From Cyathus striatus (Eukaryota; Basidiomycota; Agaricomycetes; Agaricales; Nidulariaceae): a DNA stretch of 64,000 bases. Shown here in pieces: positions 1 to 9,360 of this stretch. The notes under the pieces were generated by a model, which searched no databases, had not been told where the DNA came from, and was given only the letters and a program-made list of their open reading frames with translations. The stretch lies in the NCBI GenBank assembly GCA_025738555.1, contig JAOVFP010000002.1, positions 930,001 through 994,000 of the forward strand. The letters are read 5' to 3'. Made by a program: the position numbers and the translations under genes. Each line of letters opens with the position of its first letter. The first letter of the stretch is position 1.

Positions 1-435
1 TGTTTCCCTGGCGAATACACAATGTAGGCAACCAGGAAGTCCAGCCATCTACGTTGTAGAGTAGATTTCTGTCAGGTCAGAAACGTAGACTTGCCACGTA
101 AGTTTAGTAACAGCGCCATTTGTTGTGAGTGTTCGCCGTTGAGGATGAACAAAGTGAATTATGACGATAAGATGAAATAATCATACCTGTGCTTGCCGGG
201 AAAGTATATCACTTGATGAAGATGCCCATATACAACCTCAAGTATATAACTGGCACATATTATTTGTCGCAAAACACACCATTCCCAATGGCATTTTGCC
301 AATTGCTCAATTCTGAACGAAAGTAAATCATAACGTGGCATAACATGAGTCGATATCCACGAGAATTCCAGACTGTTCGCTGTATTGTTGATACGTAGAA
401 CGCAAACTGCGACAATGTGCATAGAAGCAAAAGCT

Positions 436-983
436 CTAAAGTTTAGCTTTCGGTGTCTTATCCACCTCAATCCCGTGAACAAAAGCCCGCTTTTGCTCCG
501 GAAACATCTCCATTCTGGGAACTGAGGGAGTGACGTTGAAAACACTGTAACGAGAGGGAGATTGAACAAAAACCTACACCAATTCACCTCGTCGTTGAGT
601 GTTCCAAGAGCAACAATCTTTATCTGACTTTCTTTCCGTGTGGGCCTTAAAAACAAGTTTGATCCGCACTCCGTACAGAAGAACCTATCCAACGGGAAAC
701 CGCCTTTAGTTTCATGATCACGGTAACATTTGACTTTATTGGCGCCTTGAACGACCCGGACATTCTTATAAATAAATAACTAAGTACAAGCTACAACCAC
801 CATATGTTTACGGATACACACCTTCTCTATGAAGAACGCATTCGTCATGAATGCCGACCCTGTAGCCTTCCTACAGTTCACGCAGTGACATACACGAAGA
901 GTGACTGGGTCTCCGGTCACCTCGTACTTGACTGCTTTACAAAGGCATGATCCATGGCGTGATTTCGATGGCTGAGAGGCCAT
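436..983 (-). CDS. GFA/CENP-V-fold protein (glutathione-dependent formaldehyde-activating enzyme-like)
   Basis: The first exon (983-822) begins MASQPSKSRHGSCLCKAV and contains CHCVNCRKATGSAF, the Cys-x-Cys and Cys-x2-Cys zinc-ligand pattern of the GFA/CENP-V fold. A 57-nt intron (821-765, GTGTGT...AAG) joins it to an exon that carries the FFCTECGSNLF zinc motif. The C-terminal piece, with MEMFPEQKRAFVHGIE, lies in another frame and needs a second short intron near 555-595, whose exact borders I could not fix. The stop is at 436-438. The total of about 150 residues is usual for the family. Members bind zinc and are often annotated as formaldehyde-glutathione adduct enzymes, but the substrate of fungal paralogues is usually unknown. 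No neighbour suggests a pathway. The family call is firm; the enzymatic role is not. Confidence 0.8.
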
Positions 984-1888
984 TCTGGATCGGGATATAG
1001 GAAGTGCACGAAGGGGGATTCAGGGAGTGTCACTGTCAGGTCACCGTTGATATTGGTTACTATGTAGTTGACCGGGCGCGGCAGTCGGTCTTCTGAGTCA
1101 CCGGACCAGGGTATGTAAATCCATGCATACACATGCATACATAGAAGCAAACATTGCTTATAGAGCTTAATACAAATCGTTCTGGAAACTCAATCCTGTG
1201 AAGGTGCGCCCACCGTACAGCAAAATACTCTCTGCCACTTGCTTCTTCCTCCGCTGAACTATTCTGGGCAAATATGGAGACTAGACATCTCGATGCTTTC
1301 TTAAAAATTCGACGGGAGCTCATAGATAGCTCAAGTCTTACTGGGTTGATGTTCGACTTCTGCAAACTCAGCCGCTTACCACAGCAAGCTCCTTTGAGGT
1401 GCAGCTCAAGGGATCCAGTCTCATGCGAATATCATTTCACTTTCACCGAGTTGAAGCAGTGCAGACATCAGAGCCGGTATCTAAATGGAAGCGGACTAAG
1501 CGCGTATCTGTGGCGGCCAAAATACTCACTCGAGCAATTTCGGACACTCTTTCTGCCTTTAATGTTCTTACTTAGACACAATTATGGCTGGGTAACTTCT
1601 TACGTTCTCATGCAATCACTACTAACTATTATACAAATGCTAACATTCTGAATGCACCCTCAAAGTTTCCAGTAGAGGTCGACGATGCCCTACACCTCTC
1701 TACGTGATCCTCAAGGCTCGCGAACTCTAACTGCGCACTTCAGTTTCTGCGCCACATTCGAACTTCTTGACATTTGCCTCATGTTACGGGACTGCGCTTT
1801 CGTTCGGATGATGTATTTCCTACAGCCCTCATCTCTCCCTGCTTAAAAAAATGCATCGTCCTATCGTACTCCAGAACTTCCGTCTTCA
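984..1888. other. Interval without recognisable gene
   Basis: Short overlapping reading frames occur on both strands, none with a recognisable domain or a convincing splice pattern. The part next to 983 is probably the 5' region of the GFA gene. Nothing else is supported. Confidence 0.4.
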
Positions 1889-2485
1889 ATGCCACTTTCG
1901 ACCCAAGATCCCCTGGTACTGCAGTGCCTACGACAACTCGTTCTCTCCTGGATCGAAAACCTCCAGTACTGCCATCAATTTTATCCTCACCTCTCAGCCC
2001 AAAACCCAAACCTCAACCAGCCACTGCCTACCGCATTTCCATTCTTTAACCACGCGCCATTGATGCACTGGCTTGAGTGGACTACTCCCACTAGAAACGA
2101 TTATGTCCATCATCGGTACATGATTACAATCGAACGCCACGAAGTACTGGGTCCATATCCCGCCACGAAGTGGACACTCCAAACAGGTGTGCAAGAGTGT
2201 ATCAAAATGATAGCTACAATTCGTACTGATCAAGGGGTGCGAATCGAAGGGGATTTGACTCTTGGAGTTTTCGTGCTCGACAACAGTGTTCTCGAAGATA
2301 TACCTCTATCTTCCAGAATAAACTTCCCCAACATGGTGCTGCAGATGCTTAAGTTTTCGGTTGAAAAGAACGGTATTATGAGAATGTGGAAACACTTTAC
2401 TTTAAATACTGTTTATGATGGAGAATCGGCTCCAATGCTTCAATGCTATCTCGATAGGTCAATTCCGATGAACATGATAAAATAG
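1889..2485 (+). CDS. Hypothetical protein, 198 aa
   Basis: This is one uninterrupted frame with no domain that I recognise. The second half (HWLEWTTPTRNDY, then GVRIEGDLTLGVFVLDNS) has a mixed hydrophobic and charged composition that looks protein-like. The first 50 residues are rich in Pro, Gln and Leu and may be non-coding. The downstream 2,500-2,850 is T-rich and non-coding, as expected for a 3' flank. It could be the last exon of a longer gene or a chance frame. Confidence 0.35.
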   Translation: MPLSTQDPLVLQCLRQLVLSWIENLQYCHQFYPHLSAQNPNLNQPLPTAFPFFNHAPLMHWLEWTTPTRNDYVHHRYMITIERHEVLGPYPATKWTLQTGVQECIKMIATIRTDQGVRIEGDLTLGVFVLDNSVLEDIPLSSRINFPNMVLQMLKFSVEKNGIMRMWKHFTLNTVYDGESAPMLQCYLDRSIPMNMIK

Positions 2486-3045
2486 AAGGAAGGATTTCAA
2501 GGACTTCAGGCAAATGTAGAACCGGCTGCAATGTTTTTATATTCTGGATTGTTTATTGTTTATTGCTTATTGTTACTTTCCTTATTTCCCATCCCTATTC
2601 TTTTCAATTGTTTCTTTTCTCTTGCATGACACTCACGTTATTGTTATTTCACTTGCATTTACATCATTAGCTTTCAATTGTTTTTTCTCCTTGCTATCTT
2701 GTTATTACTCATGGTATATTGTAAATGTAGGATAATCGAAAGGACACTTCTGTAGCATCCGTTAAGAAATGGCATTCCTGCATTGGAACACTCTGTATCA
2801 GCCGGCCCTATAATCCAAACCTACTGCAATGTCGTCCGCACTTATATTAAACTTTCGTGTCCTCCAAACTATCTGAATCAAGCTGTTTAGATTGCTTGTA
2901 GTTCCGGTTAATCGGAGCACCGACGAGTCGGATTGCTGTTCGCTTGAAACTCGTGATGTACGTGAAAGTTGGAATTATAAATATGCTATACAGCAACAGA
3001 TACGCTGATGACCATAGTAAACTCAAACTAACAGAGCCCACGCGA

Positions 3046-3958
3046 CTACACAATTACACAGTGACTGTCGTGGCTAACCGCCGCTTTATCTCCACTAGAA
3101 TCATTATTATTTTCATGCAACGTAAGATCAGTTTCTTGTTCCTATAAAAATAGTTAACAGACGACTGTTTCAGAGTGGTGCCATCCACCGACCTCATTTT
3201 CATTATGATTCCGAATCTCTCGAACAAGAATGCAGTGCGCTTCGTCCACATTTGTCCCTTCTTTTGCAGAAGTCTCAATATACGGACATCCAAGCTGGTT
3301 GGCAAGGTCATAGCCTTCTGATGTTAAAATAGAGTTCATACTAGCTAAGGGACTCCGAGGAACAGGAAGGATGAAAAATATACATACCGTCCATGCTCAC
3401 TGCCCTAAGCTGATATTCAAGGTCGCACTTATTCCCAACCAATACTATCGGAACAGGTTTCCCAAGTTTTACCCAAAGAATTCGCTGATGAAGATTCCGA
3501 ATCATTTCGAATGAGGAGCGACTCCTAACTGAATAACAAGTAAGAATCCCTCTCCAGAAGTATATTTTCGTCCTCTGTGTGGAGTATTAAGTAATTGCAT
3601 ATGTCGGGTATGGAATTGTTGGAGACTTACGCTGCGTAACCTTCACATCCGGCATTAACATCAGTGAAAGCAAATTCATTGTCAACTAAACATTGTTTCC
3701 AATGTGGATAATATAGTGTGCCCTTAAACTTATTGAAGTATCCGTAGGTAAATCGAGTTGATAACGATGACTTTCCTACTCCTTGTAACACATTAAAGTT
3801 AGGCATACTTATGCGAGTGGATTACTTAAATTTTTACCTTCTTCACCGACAACAACTAAATTGTACGTTTTTGAGAAATTTATTCTGGCTCTGGTAAGCA
3901 TTTCGTTTTTGGGTATGTTATGAAGTGCAGGAGAACGTTCATAGGTAGACGTAGCCAT
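3046..3958 (-). pseudogene. Ras-like GTPase, decayed paralogue with CAAX box
   Basis: The gene starts MATSTYERSPALHNIP and reaches the P-loop VVVGEEGVGKSSL across an intron. It keeps the guanine-specificity motif VGNKCDLEY, the ETSAK box and a C-terminal CVIV CAAX box. Compared with the intact copy at 15.7 kb, the switch I segment is replaced (KGTLYYPHWKQC instead of an E-YDPTIE-type stretch). Switch II is shortened: DVNAGCEGY, so the DTAG motif and the catalytic Gln are gone. In the following exon (near 3,530) a single base is missing relative to the paralogue, which moves the frame between SGEGFLLV and the SRSSFEMI segment. Five or six short introns match those of the intact copy. Unless the one-base loss is a sequencing error, this is a pseudogene. 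A protein with these switches could not cycle like normal Ras. Confidence 0.8.
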
Positions 3959-4088
3959 GTTTGGGGATCAGATATCATTAAAGCTGATGTTTAAAATTAA
4001 CGGAAAATATATTGCAAAGCTACCTGTCAGTGATTTATAACAACATGCTATATCTTTTCAGATCAATATCATAGCAACAGTGGGTCCC

Positions 4089-4808
4089 TGTTGTGGTTCC
4101 TGCGAACTACAAGCGTTGGTGTATTCCTGTGAATACACGTAATGTAAGTACACTTAGATAAAAATAGAAACGTACCCTTGTATCACTTGGTTTTGAGGCG
4201 TGTTCGGGCGAAAGAGTAAGAATAAGCGTACCAAATAGTAAAGAGTCGGGTTCTCGAAGCGTAGGTCAACCAATTTAGTCACGAGCGTCACGAGCTACCG
4301 TCGATTAGTATAGCAGTTGTATTCAGTAATCGACAATACAGTAATAGTATGAAGTAGCGAGTAGATAGTACTATACTATGATACCCTTTTTAGCAACACC
4401 ACGAGACTTAGCGCGAAGCCTTAAGTCGAGTTCCTGGTTCTTACGGTTGTCAAATCTGACAGAGTAATAATTGTGCGAAAAGAGATTGATTTCGAGTTAT
4501 CTACACACTTCTTATATACATGTATCTAATATTGTAGCTAGAACGTTCAAGTAGTATGTACAATGCATCTAGAAGCTTCTATTCTTTAGTTTAGATGACT
4601 CGAGAATCTACCAAGTACTTCTACTTCTTTCCAGTTTCTATCAGTCTCGGCTTATATAGTAAACTTCACGTGATATTGAGCAGCACTGCTGCGAAATGAT
4701 GTACAAGGTGGATATAGAAACGAGAGAGAGAGAGAGAGAAAGAGAGAAAGAGGGCGAGTATTCATGTAAAGACCTCTACAGATAGTTGAATATCCAATAT
4801 CCCTAACA
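4089..4808. mobile_element. Solo LTR of an LTR retrotransposon, 720 bp
   Basis: The element begins TGTTGTGG and ends CCTAACA, giving the TG...CA ends and short TGTT/AACA inverted termini of an LTR. It is flanked by the direct repeat GTCCC (4,084-4,088 and 4,809-4,813), a 5-bp target-site duplication. The matching position in arm 2 (about 45,775 on the other strand) is an empty site where the flanks join with one GTCCC-like copy. Inside are a TATATAGTAAAC stretch and a GA microsatellite (4,722-4,752). There is no coding region, primer-binding site or second LTR nearby, which is the structure left by LTR-LTR recombination. The Gypsy or Copia type cannot be told from the LTR alone. Confidence 0.85.
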
Positions 4809-4813
4809 GTCCC

Positions 4814-5766
4814 CGACTAGAATCTATGATTCTAATAGTTAGTCAGTCGAGGAGTGTAAAGATAAGAGTGATATAAAAGCACAGAAAGGTGATAAATATA
4901 GAGTAAAGGCGATTCACACCAAGTATGTTGCCTTTCGAATCAACAGGGCTGCGCGACGTTCATGTTAGGAAGGGCAACAGTCCAGTCTTAGTGTCCAAAG
5001 ATATTTCCTATTTTTCATAGTGGCTAGGCCAGTGCCGATGAGTGGGTGGTAGGATTCGGGTTTTCAATGCTTAGTGCTTGGCTCCGAAAGCCAGAAGCAG
5101 ACACAATTCATCAATTATGCAATGGAATGGGTTTATACTTCAATGCCTACTTACCAAAGTTACGACAATCAAATGCCTTATCGGGGTGACGTCGCTTTGG
5201 CGGGCGTGTATGTAGTGTGTGGGGGTTGGTGTGTGCTGGTGAATGATTCGAGTAGTAGGAGCGGAGCGGAGATGCGAATCGAACGCTTGAAGGATCGCGC
5301 AACGCAAACGTGATCTTGAAGATTACTTACGCAATACAATATGTCAGTCACTTTGCGTTTGCTTTGTCCAGTGCTCTACTACACGGGCATCGGAGCGAGA
5401 TGATTGCGATATTTTTTTTATGCATCTAAACCCTAATAAGTAAGGATATATACGATATAATAAGCAAATAATTCCATCAGATCTCATTGGAAGAGTTCAT
5501 GTATTTTGAAGATGACGAAAGCAAGACGAAAGAGAAGGATGGATGAGCTAAAGCAAATCTATGATCCTGTATAGCGTGAAATTTAAACGAGTCAAAAAAT
5601 GCTAGAAATACATAGGTACATAGGCGTGTAGTTCATACTCTGTCCTCGCTTTGATGCCCAGGTATACGTATTCGATCCCAAAAAATAATAGTCTATTCCC
5701 ATTATATGTAATTAAACGTATCTTAAGTAATAATTAGAGTATAGACATAGATACGTTAAACTAGAA
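4814..5766. other. Non-coding part of duplication arm 1
   Basis: No gene is supported here. The stretch aligns in reverse with 44,670-45,760. A short frame at 5,074-5,313 has a counterpart region in arm 2, but neither encodes a recognisable protein. Confidence 0.5.
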
Positions 5767-6140
5767 TTATATATTAAGGCCAGGATGCTCATTGCGAAGG
5801 GCTATCAGTGCTTCGAAGGCCGCCCGCTCTTCAGCAGTCGACTTGTTTGGACCGGATCCCCTGGCATACTCTACGCCGTTGACTGACAGATCATTAGTTC
5901 ATGACATTTGTGCGACATTTCTCTGAAATAGAAACATACCCATACAGACCGAAGTCCAGGTTGGGGCATCATTCGGTCCGAGGCAACTGTCTTCGAAGTC
6001 GATACGATAACCAAGCACCTGTTTCGCGCGGTTAAGCTCATTTCTATAGTCTGTTTAATAAAAATAAAAATAAGCATTGAATGTAAGGGATAAGACCAGT
6101 GAATCAAATTACGCGGTCTGCCACCCTGTTGATTGTTCAT
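5767..6140 (-). CDS. Standalone double-stranded RNA-binding domain protein
   Basis: There are three exons. Exon 1 encodes only MNNQQGGRP. A GT-AG intron then leads to an exon with YRNELNRAKQVLGYRI and LGPNDAPTWTSVCM. A second intron leads to VNGVEYARGSGPNKSTAEER and AAFEALIALRNEHPGLNI, stop at 5,767. This follows the dsRBD pattern: helix 1 with LN-x-x-x-Q, the strand with GP-x-x-APTW, then G-x-G-x-x-K-x-x-A-x-x-x-AA-x-x-AL of the RNA-contacting loop and helix 2. The basic loop is partly kept (GSGPNKS). The total is close to 100 residues, so the protein is essentially one dsRBD with no catalytic partner domain. It probably binds dsRNA or a protein partner. The sequence does not show a pathway. 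It lies in duplication arm 1. Confidence 0.78.
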
Positions 6141-6339
6141 CTTATAAGGATTATTAAATGGATAGTTTAGTAGGAGAGATTGAGATATGTGTGCGAGTTC
6201 TGGTGAGTGAGTTACTTAGCTAGCTGTCTCTCTCATAGCGCATTCTGCTGCTTATAAGGTCTCCAAGATCCAACTACCGTCTTCTATGAAACTCATAGGG
6301 CTAGTCTATTAATCGTATGAGTATATAGGTAGTCTGATG

Positions 6340-6730
6340 TGAATGCACTATATGTGCACGCTGGAAAGTGTTTTGTCCAGTCGCGTTGTGTTTCGACTGG
6401 CCTTACAGCTAGAAATATACCGATTGAGTTGTGCAATATAGGTTCGGATCGCTGTATCACTCCATATTCCGTCTCCATTGCAGAGTATATGGGTAGGCTC
6501 ATTTGAATGAACTATATGTGCGCGCTGCAAAATATTATTCAGTAGCGTTGGGTTTACAGCCATACAGCGATGATTATCTGATTAACTTGTTGTGCATGTA
6601 GGCTCGGATCACTGCATCGGACATCATATTCCGTCTCCATTGAAGAGTATTTATATGGGTATGCTGACCTAAATGCAGTATATGTCTGCGCAGCCAGGTA
6701 TTATTTAGTCGCGTTGGGTTCATCTTTATT
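6340..6730. repeat. Tandem repeat, about 164-bp unit, about 2.4 copies
   Basis: The motif AATGCACTATATGTGC followed by a GCTG...GTCGCGTTG segment recurs at about 6,340, 6,503 and 6,668, and a TATTCCGTCTCCATTG motif recurs between them. The copies have diverged. The mirror array lies at 43,717-44,060 in arm 2, so the array predates the inverted duplication. Confidence 0.7.
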
Positions 6731-7207
6731 CAGATAAGAGTATTACTTAACGGCCCATTTTCATCTCATCAGCTCATTGCACTTCTGATCCTTAAAGCCA
6801 GCGTCGGCGCTATCGGGAATACGTTATGTGTAACAAGTAAACATTGCTTCTTTGAAATGATAAAGGATGATTGATTTCTTACCATGGTAAGTAGAATGCC
6901 AAACTGGGGTACCAGGTACATAGTATGCTGTGCCTTATATATGTTGCTAATAGTATTTCTACAGCAGGACCGGCAATCAGCAGCATCTTGTTTCGATGAC
7001 CTCAGGTCTGAGGCCTTGAGGGTTAAATAAAAATAAGCATTATACAGTTAAACTTGTATTAGTAATGGCACAGCATCTTCAGGTACTCATAACCTTGACA
7101 ACGTATATGTTTTGATGTAGGTACGCTGCCCCGATGGGTTGCTACAAGTTCGATTGTACTAGGAAGTTAAAGAGTTATATGAAGCCCCATGGCACAGGAG
7201 TCCCACT

Positions 7208-8036
7208 AGGACCCCTGATAATCCTAAGGGAGGTTAGATCCCCACCCGGACAAAAATCGGGGCCGCAGGCCCCCAACTTAGAACGCAACCCGGACAAATT
7301 TGGGCTCAGAGACCACCAAAGTTAGATAATTTCCCCGGACAATCATGATCAATTTCTTAGTAGTTAGATCCTTACCCGGACATATGTCTCAGTGGTAGAC
7401 TTGATTGAGTATGGTACATCTTCCTCCGTGAGGTCGTAAGTTCAAATCCTCACAGGTCGTTATCATTTTTTATGATTTGTAACACTATCCGGCAACAATT
7501 TATCACATGAAATCAATTTCGATTGTATCCGTTGTGCCCGTCGTGATAGAGAGCGAGCTCAAGTAACCCGCCGCCTTCCTATTCCTTGGCATTCAAGAAG
7601 GGTCACCCTCCTCTGTCGTCACCCTTCAGTCAAACACTGGCCTAGTGATCAACAGAGAGTATATTGACAAATTTCATACTATTAAATCTTAAACATCGTG
7701 TCCAGCTGCTGCAATGACGGCTTTCAATGCTAGGGGTGGAAAAAATGACAATTCAGAAGATGTGATTTAGATTTACTGTTTAAAATTAAAGATTTATGTA
7801 CTTCATTCACTTTATTCACTAATCTCGAATGTCCAAGAGCTATTTCTGCTGTATTCGAGAGAAAAATAGCTAAAACCGAATTTTTTTGAGGTTAGAGCGC
7901 ACAACCCGGACAAAATTTAGGATTTAGGCGGAAGTTAGATCCATCCCGGACATTTTCGCGAAATTTTGTTAAAAATCGACCCGGACAAAAACCCCCTCTG
8001 TAGGATCTAACCTCCCTTAGGATTATCAGGGGTCCT
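7208..8036. mobile_element. Non-autonomous TIR DNA transposon, 829 bp, hAT-like target duplication
   Basis: The element has perfect 34-bp terminal inverted repeats starting AGGACCCCTGATAATCCTAA, at 7,208-7,241 and 8,003-8,036. It is flanked by the 8-bp direct repeat GTCCCACT (7,200-7,207 and 8,037-8,044). Arm 2 (near 43,107) has the uninterrupted site with a single TCCCACT. There is no transposase frame. Seven copies of a motif of the form GTTAGATCC-nn-ACCCGGACA occur within about 180 bp of the ends (about 7,233, 7,276, 7,321, 7,363, 7,891, 7,934 and 7,973), all in the same orientation. An 8-bp duplication fits hAT, but the TSD lacks the usual central T/A pattern and the termini are not CAG/CTG, so the superfamily is unassigned. 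Confidence 0.9.
7380..7458 (+). other. tRNA-like segment (Pol III A-box and B-box resemblance) inside the TIR element
   Basis: GTCTCAGTGGTAGAC forms a 4-bp D-stem-like hairpin and resembles box A. AAGTTCAAATCCTC resembles box B. The spacing of about 45 nt is tRNA-like. The T-stem does not pair well and no clean anticodon arm is visible, so this is at most a tRNA-derived relic and not a functional tRNA gene. Confidence 0.3.
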
Positions 8037-8194
8037 GTCCCACTGCGCTATGCTACCAATACTGATAGTGCTTGTAACAGGTACTTAGGTAATGGCTCTC
8101 AGAGAGAAAAGAAGCTCTGAGCTTTAGAAGCGACCGAAAACTAGAATAAAATGAAGTTGGGTTCGAAAGTTGAATTTGATGATCATTGCGGCCC

Positions 8195-9360
8195 GTGGGG
8201 GAGCTCGGAGAAGCGAAAGTTCCCACGTAGTAAAATGATGACACCCTCCTCCCTTCCCAGAATCCCAACCCAAGCATCCACGATCCTCCGCCTTCCGCCC
8301 CCATCGTCCGAAACGCCTCCCTGCTGCTTCGTACTTACGTTAGCTCAGTCCAGAGGCACCTCGAAGTATAGGAGCATGCCACATTTCCACAATAAACACA
8401 AGATAAGATATGAAGACTGATGTGCCGAGTGTGAAGATAAGAATAGGCCAATCAGAGCGTGCGGTTTGAGATGGGAAGGAGACTACCTTCACAAGGCATT
8501 CATTACGGTTTAACAGCTCAAATGGAAGCGCATTGAAGTGCCTTCTGATGAGGCCGACTTGAAGAGCGACAAGGTGAACCATAGCTATGCCTTTTGGAGG
8601 GATAGATGAGTAGAAGGTTGTTAAATTCGAGGTGTGTTTCTTCTTGACGTTGAATGAGGAGGGTCGATAAGGAATTTTTAGGTCGACGCGACGAAAGGAA
8701 AGGATAAGATCGTTGCGAATGCTACAGCGTGTATTTCGGATTTGCTTGGTGCATATTCTGTTCTTTCCTCCTTAGTTTATCCGTTCTGTCACCATGTCGG
8801 CAGCACCGAGGATACTTCACTTCTTGCTCCTTATAAGCTACTAATCCTCATCTTCCTCTACTACACCGTGTCGAAATCTCATCTTTGCTCATGAGGGAAC
8901 CCTGACAAGGAAAGGTTTCTTGATTGTCTTTGCGAGATCATCTGGCCCTCTGTCCCCTCTGTCTTATCTTGTGCGGATAAGAGTGATGATCTTCTGTTCG
9001 GTCGCTGACGCAAGTTCGAGGTAGATTGGAGAAGGCGGCGATAACGCGTCGGTGCGATTCGGACTGTGGGGTAGTGCCGTCGCTTGGAGTGCTTTGCATA
9101 AGAAGCGTAGGAGCGTACATTCGTCGTTCCTTCTCTTCTACTCCTTCAACGTCTCTTTTCCTCCTCCTTTCCTGGCTCGCTCTTTTTCACTAATGCTAAC
9201 GCGCTCCTTCTCCAGGCAACCCTCTACAAGGTGGCTGAACGCATCATTGCTGAGAACGCTGGCGTACAGAGTGTGACGTACACGCTGCCCAGCAAGCATT
9301 ATGTTCCTGTGGATATGAGGTATATTGGGATGGATAACTTGACTCCGTGCGTAACTCATT
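8195..9360 (+). pseudogene. Urate oxidase pseudogene
   Basis: This is a truncated inverted copy of the urate oxidase gene at 27.4-29.4 kb. It keeps the upstream region (8,195-8,465). It then jumps directly into the exon for HKAFIT and LKWKRIEVPSDEADLK, losing the first three exons. That exon reads into a stop after FWRD. The VDATKGKDKIVANATA exon is present (about 8,677-8,745). The large central exon (KSTGSAF to ESASVQ) is deleted between about 8,880 and 8,890. The exon with SVTYTLPSKHYVPVDMRYIG is preserved near 9,230-9,345. A possible relic of the terminal exon (FVPLFLTGLAN) lies near 11,325-11,380. No functional enzyme can be made. Confidence 0.88.

Larger units (their letters stand above)
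3900..8200. repeat. Inverted segmental duplication, arm 1
   Basis: This segment reads as the reverse complement of 42,700-45,930. Shared landmarks are the Ras 5' end, a tract around 4,960 ending in AGGGCAACAGTCCAG, the dsRBD gene, a 164-bp tandem repeat, and the sequence around GCGCTATGCTACCAATACTG at 8,045. Two insertions, a solo LTR at 4,089 and a TIR element at 7,208, are present only in this arm, so both postdate the duplication. Divergence looks substantial (many substitutions and small indels), so the duplication is not recent. Arm limits are approximate. Confidence 0.85.

Noticed and set aside
159..435. Continuation of the GFA frame downstream of 436
   Set aside because: The long open frame is read-through of intron sequence in the wrong phase. 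The in-frame stop of the homologous C-terminus is at 436-438.
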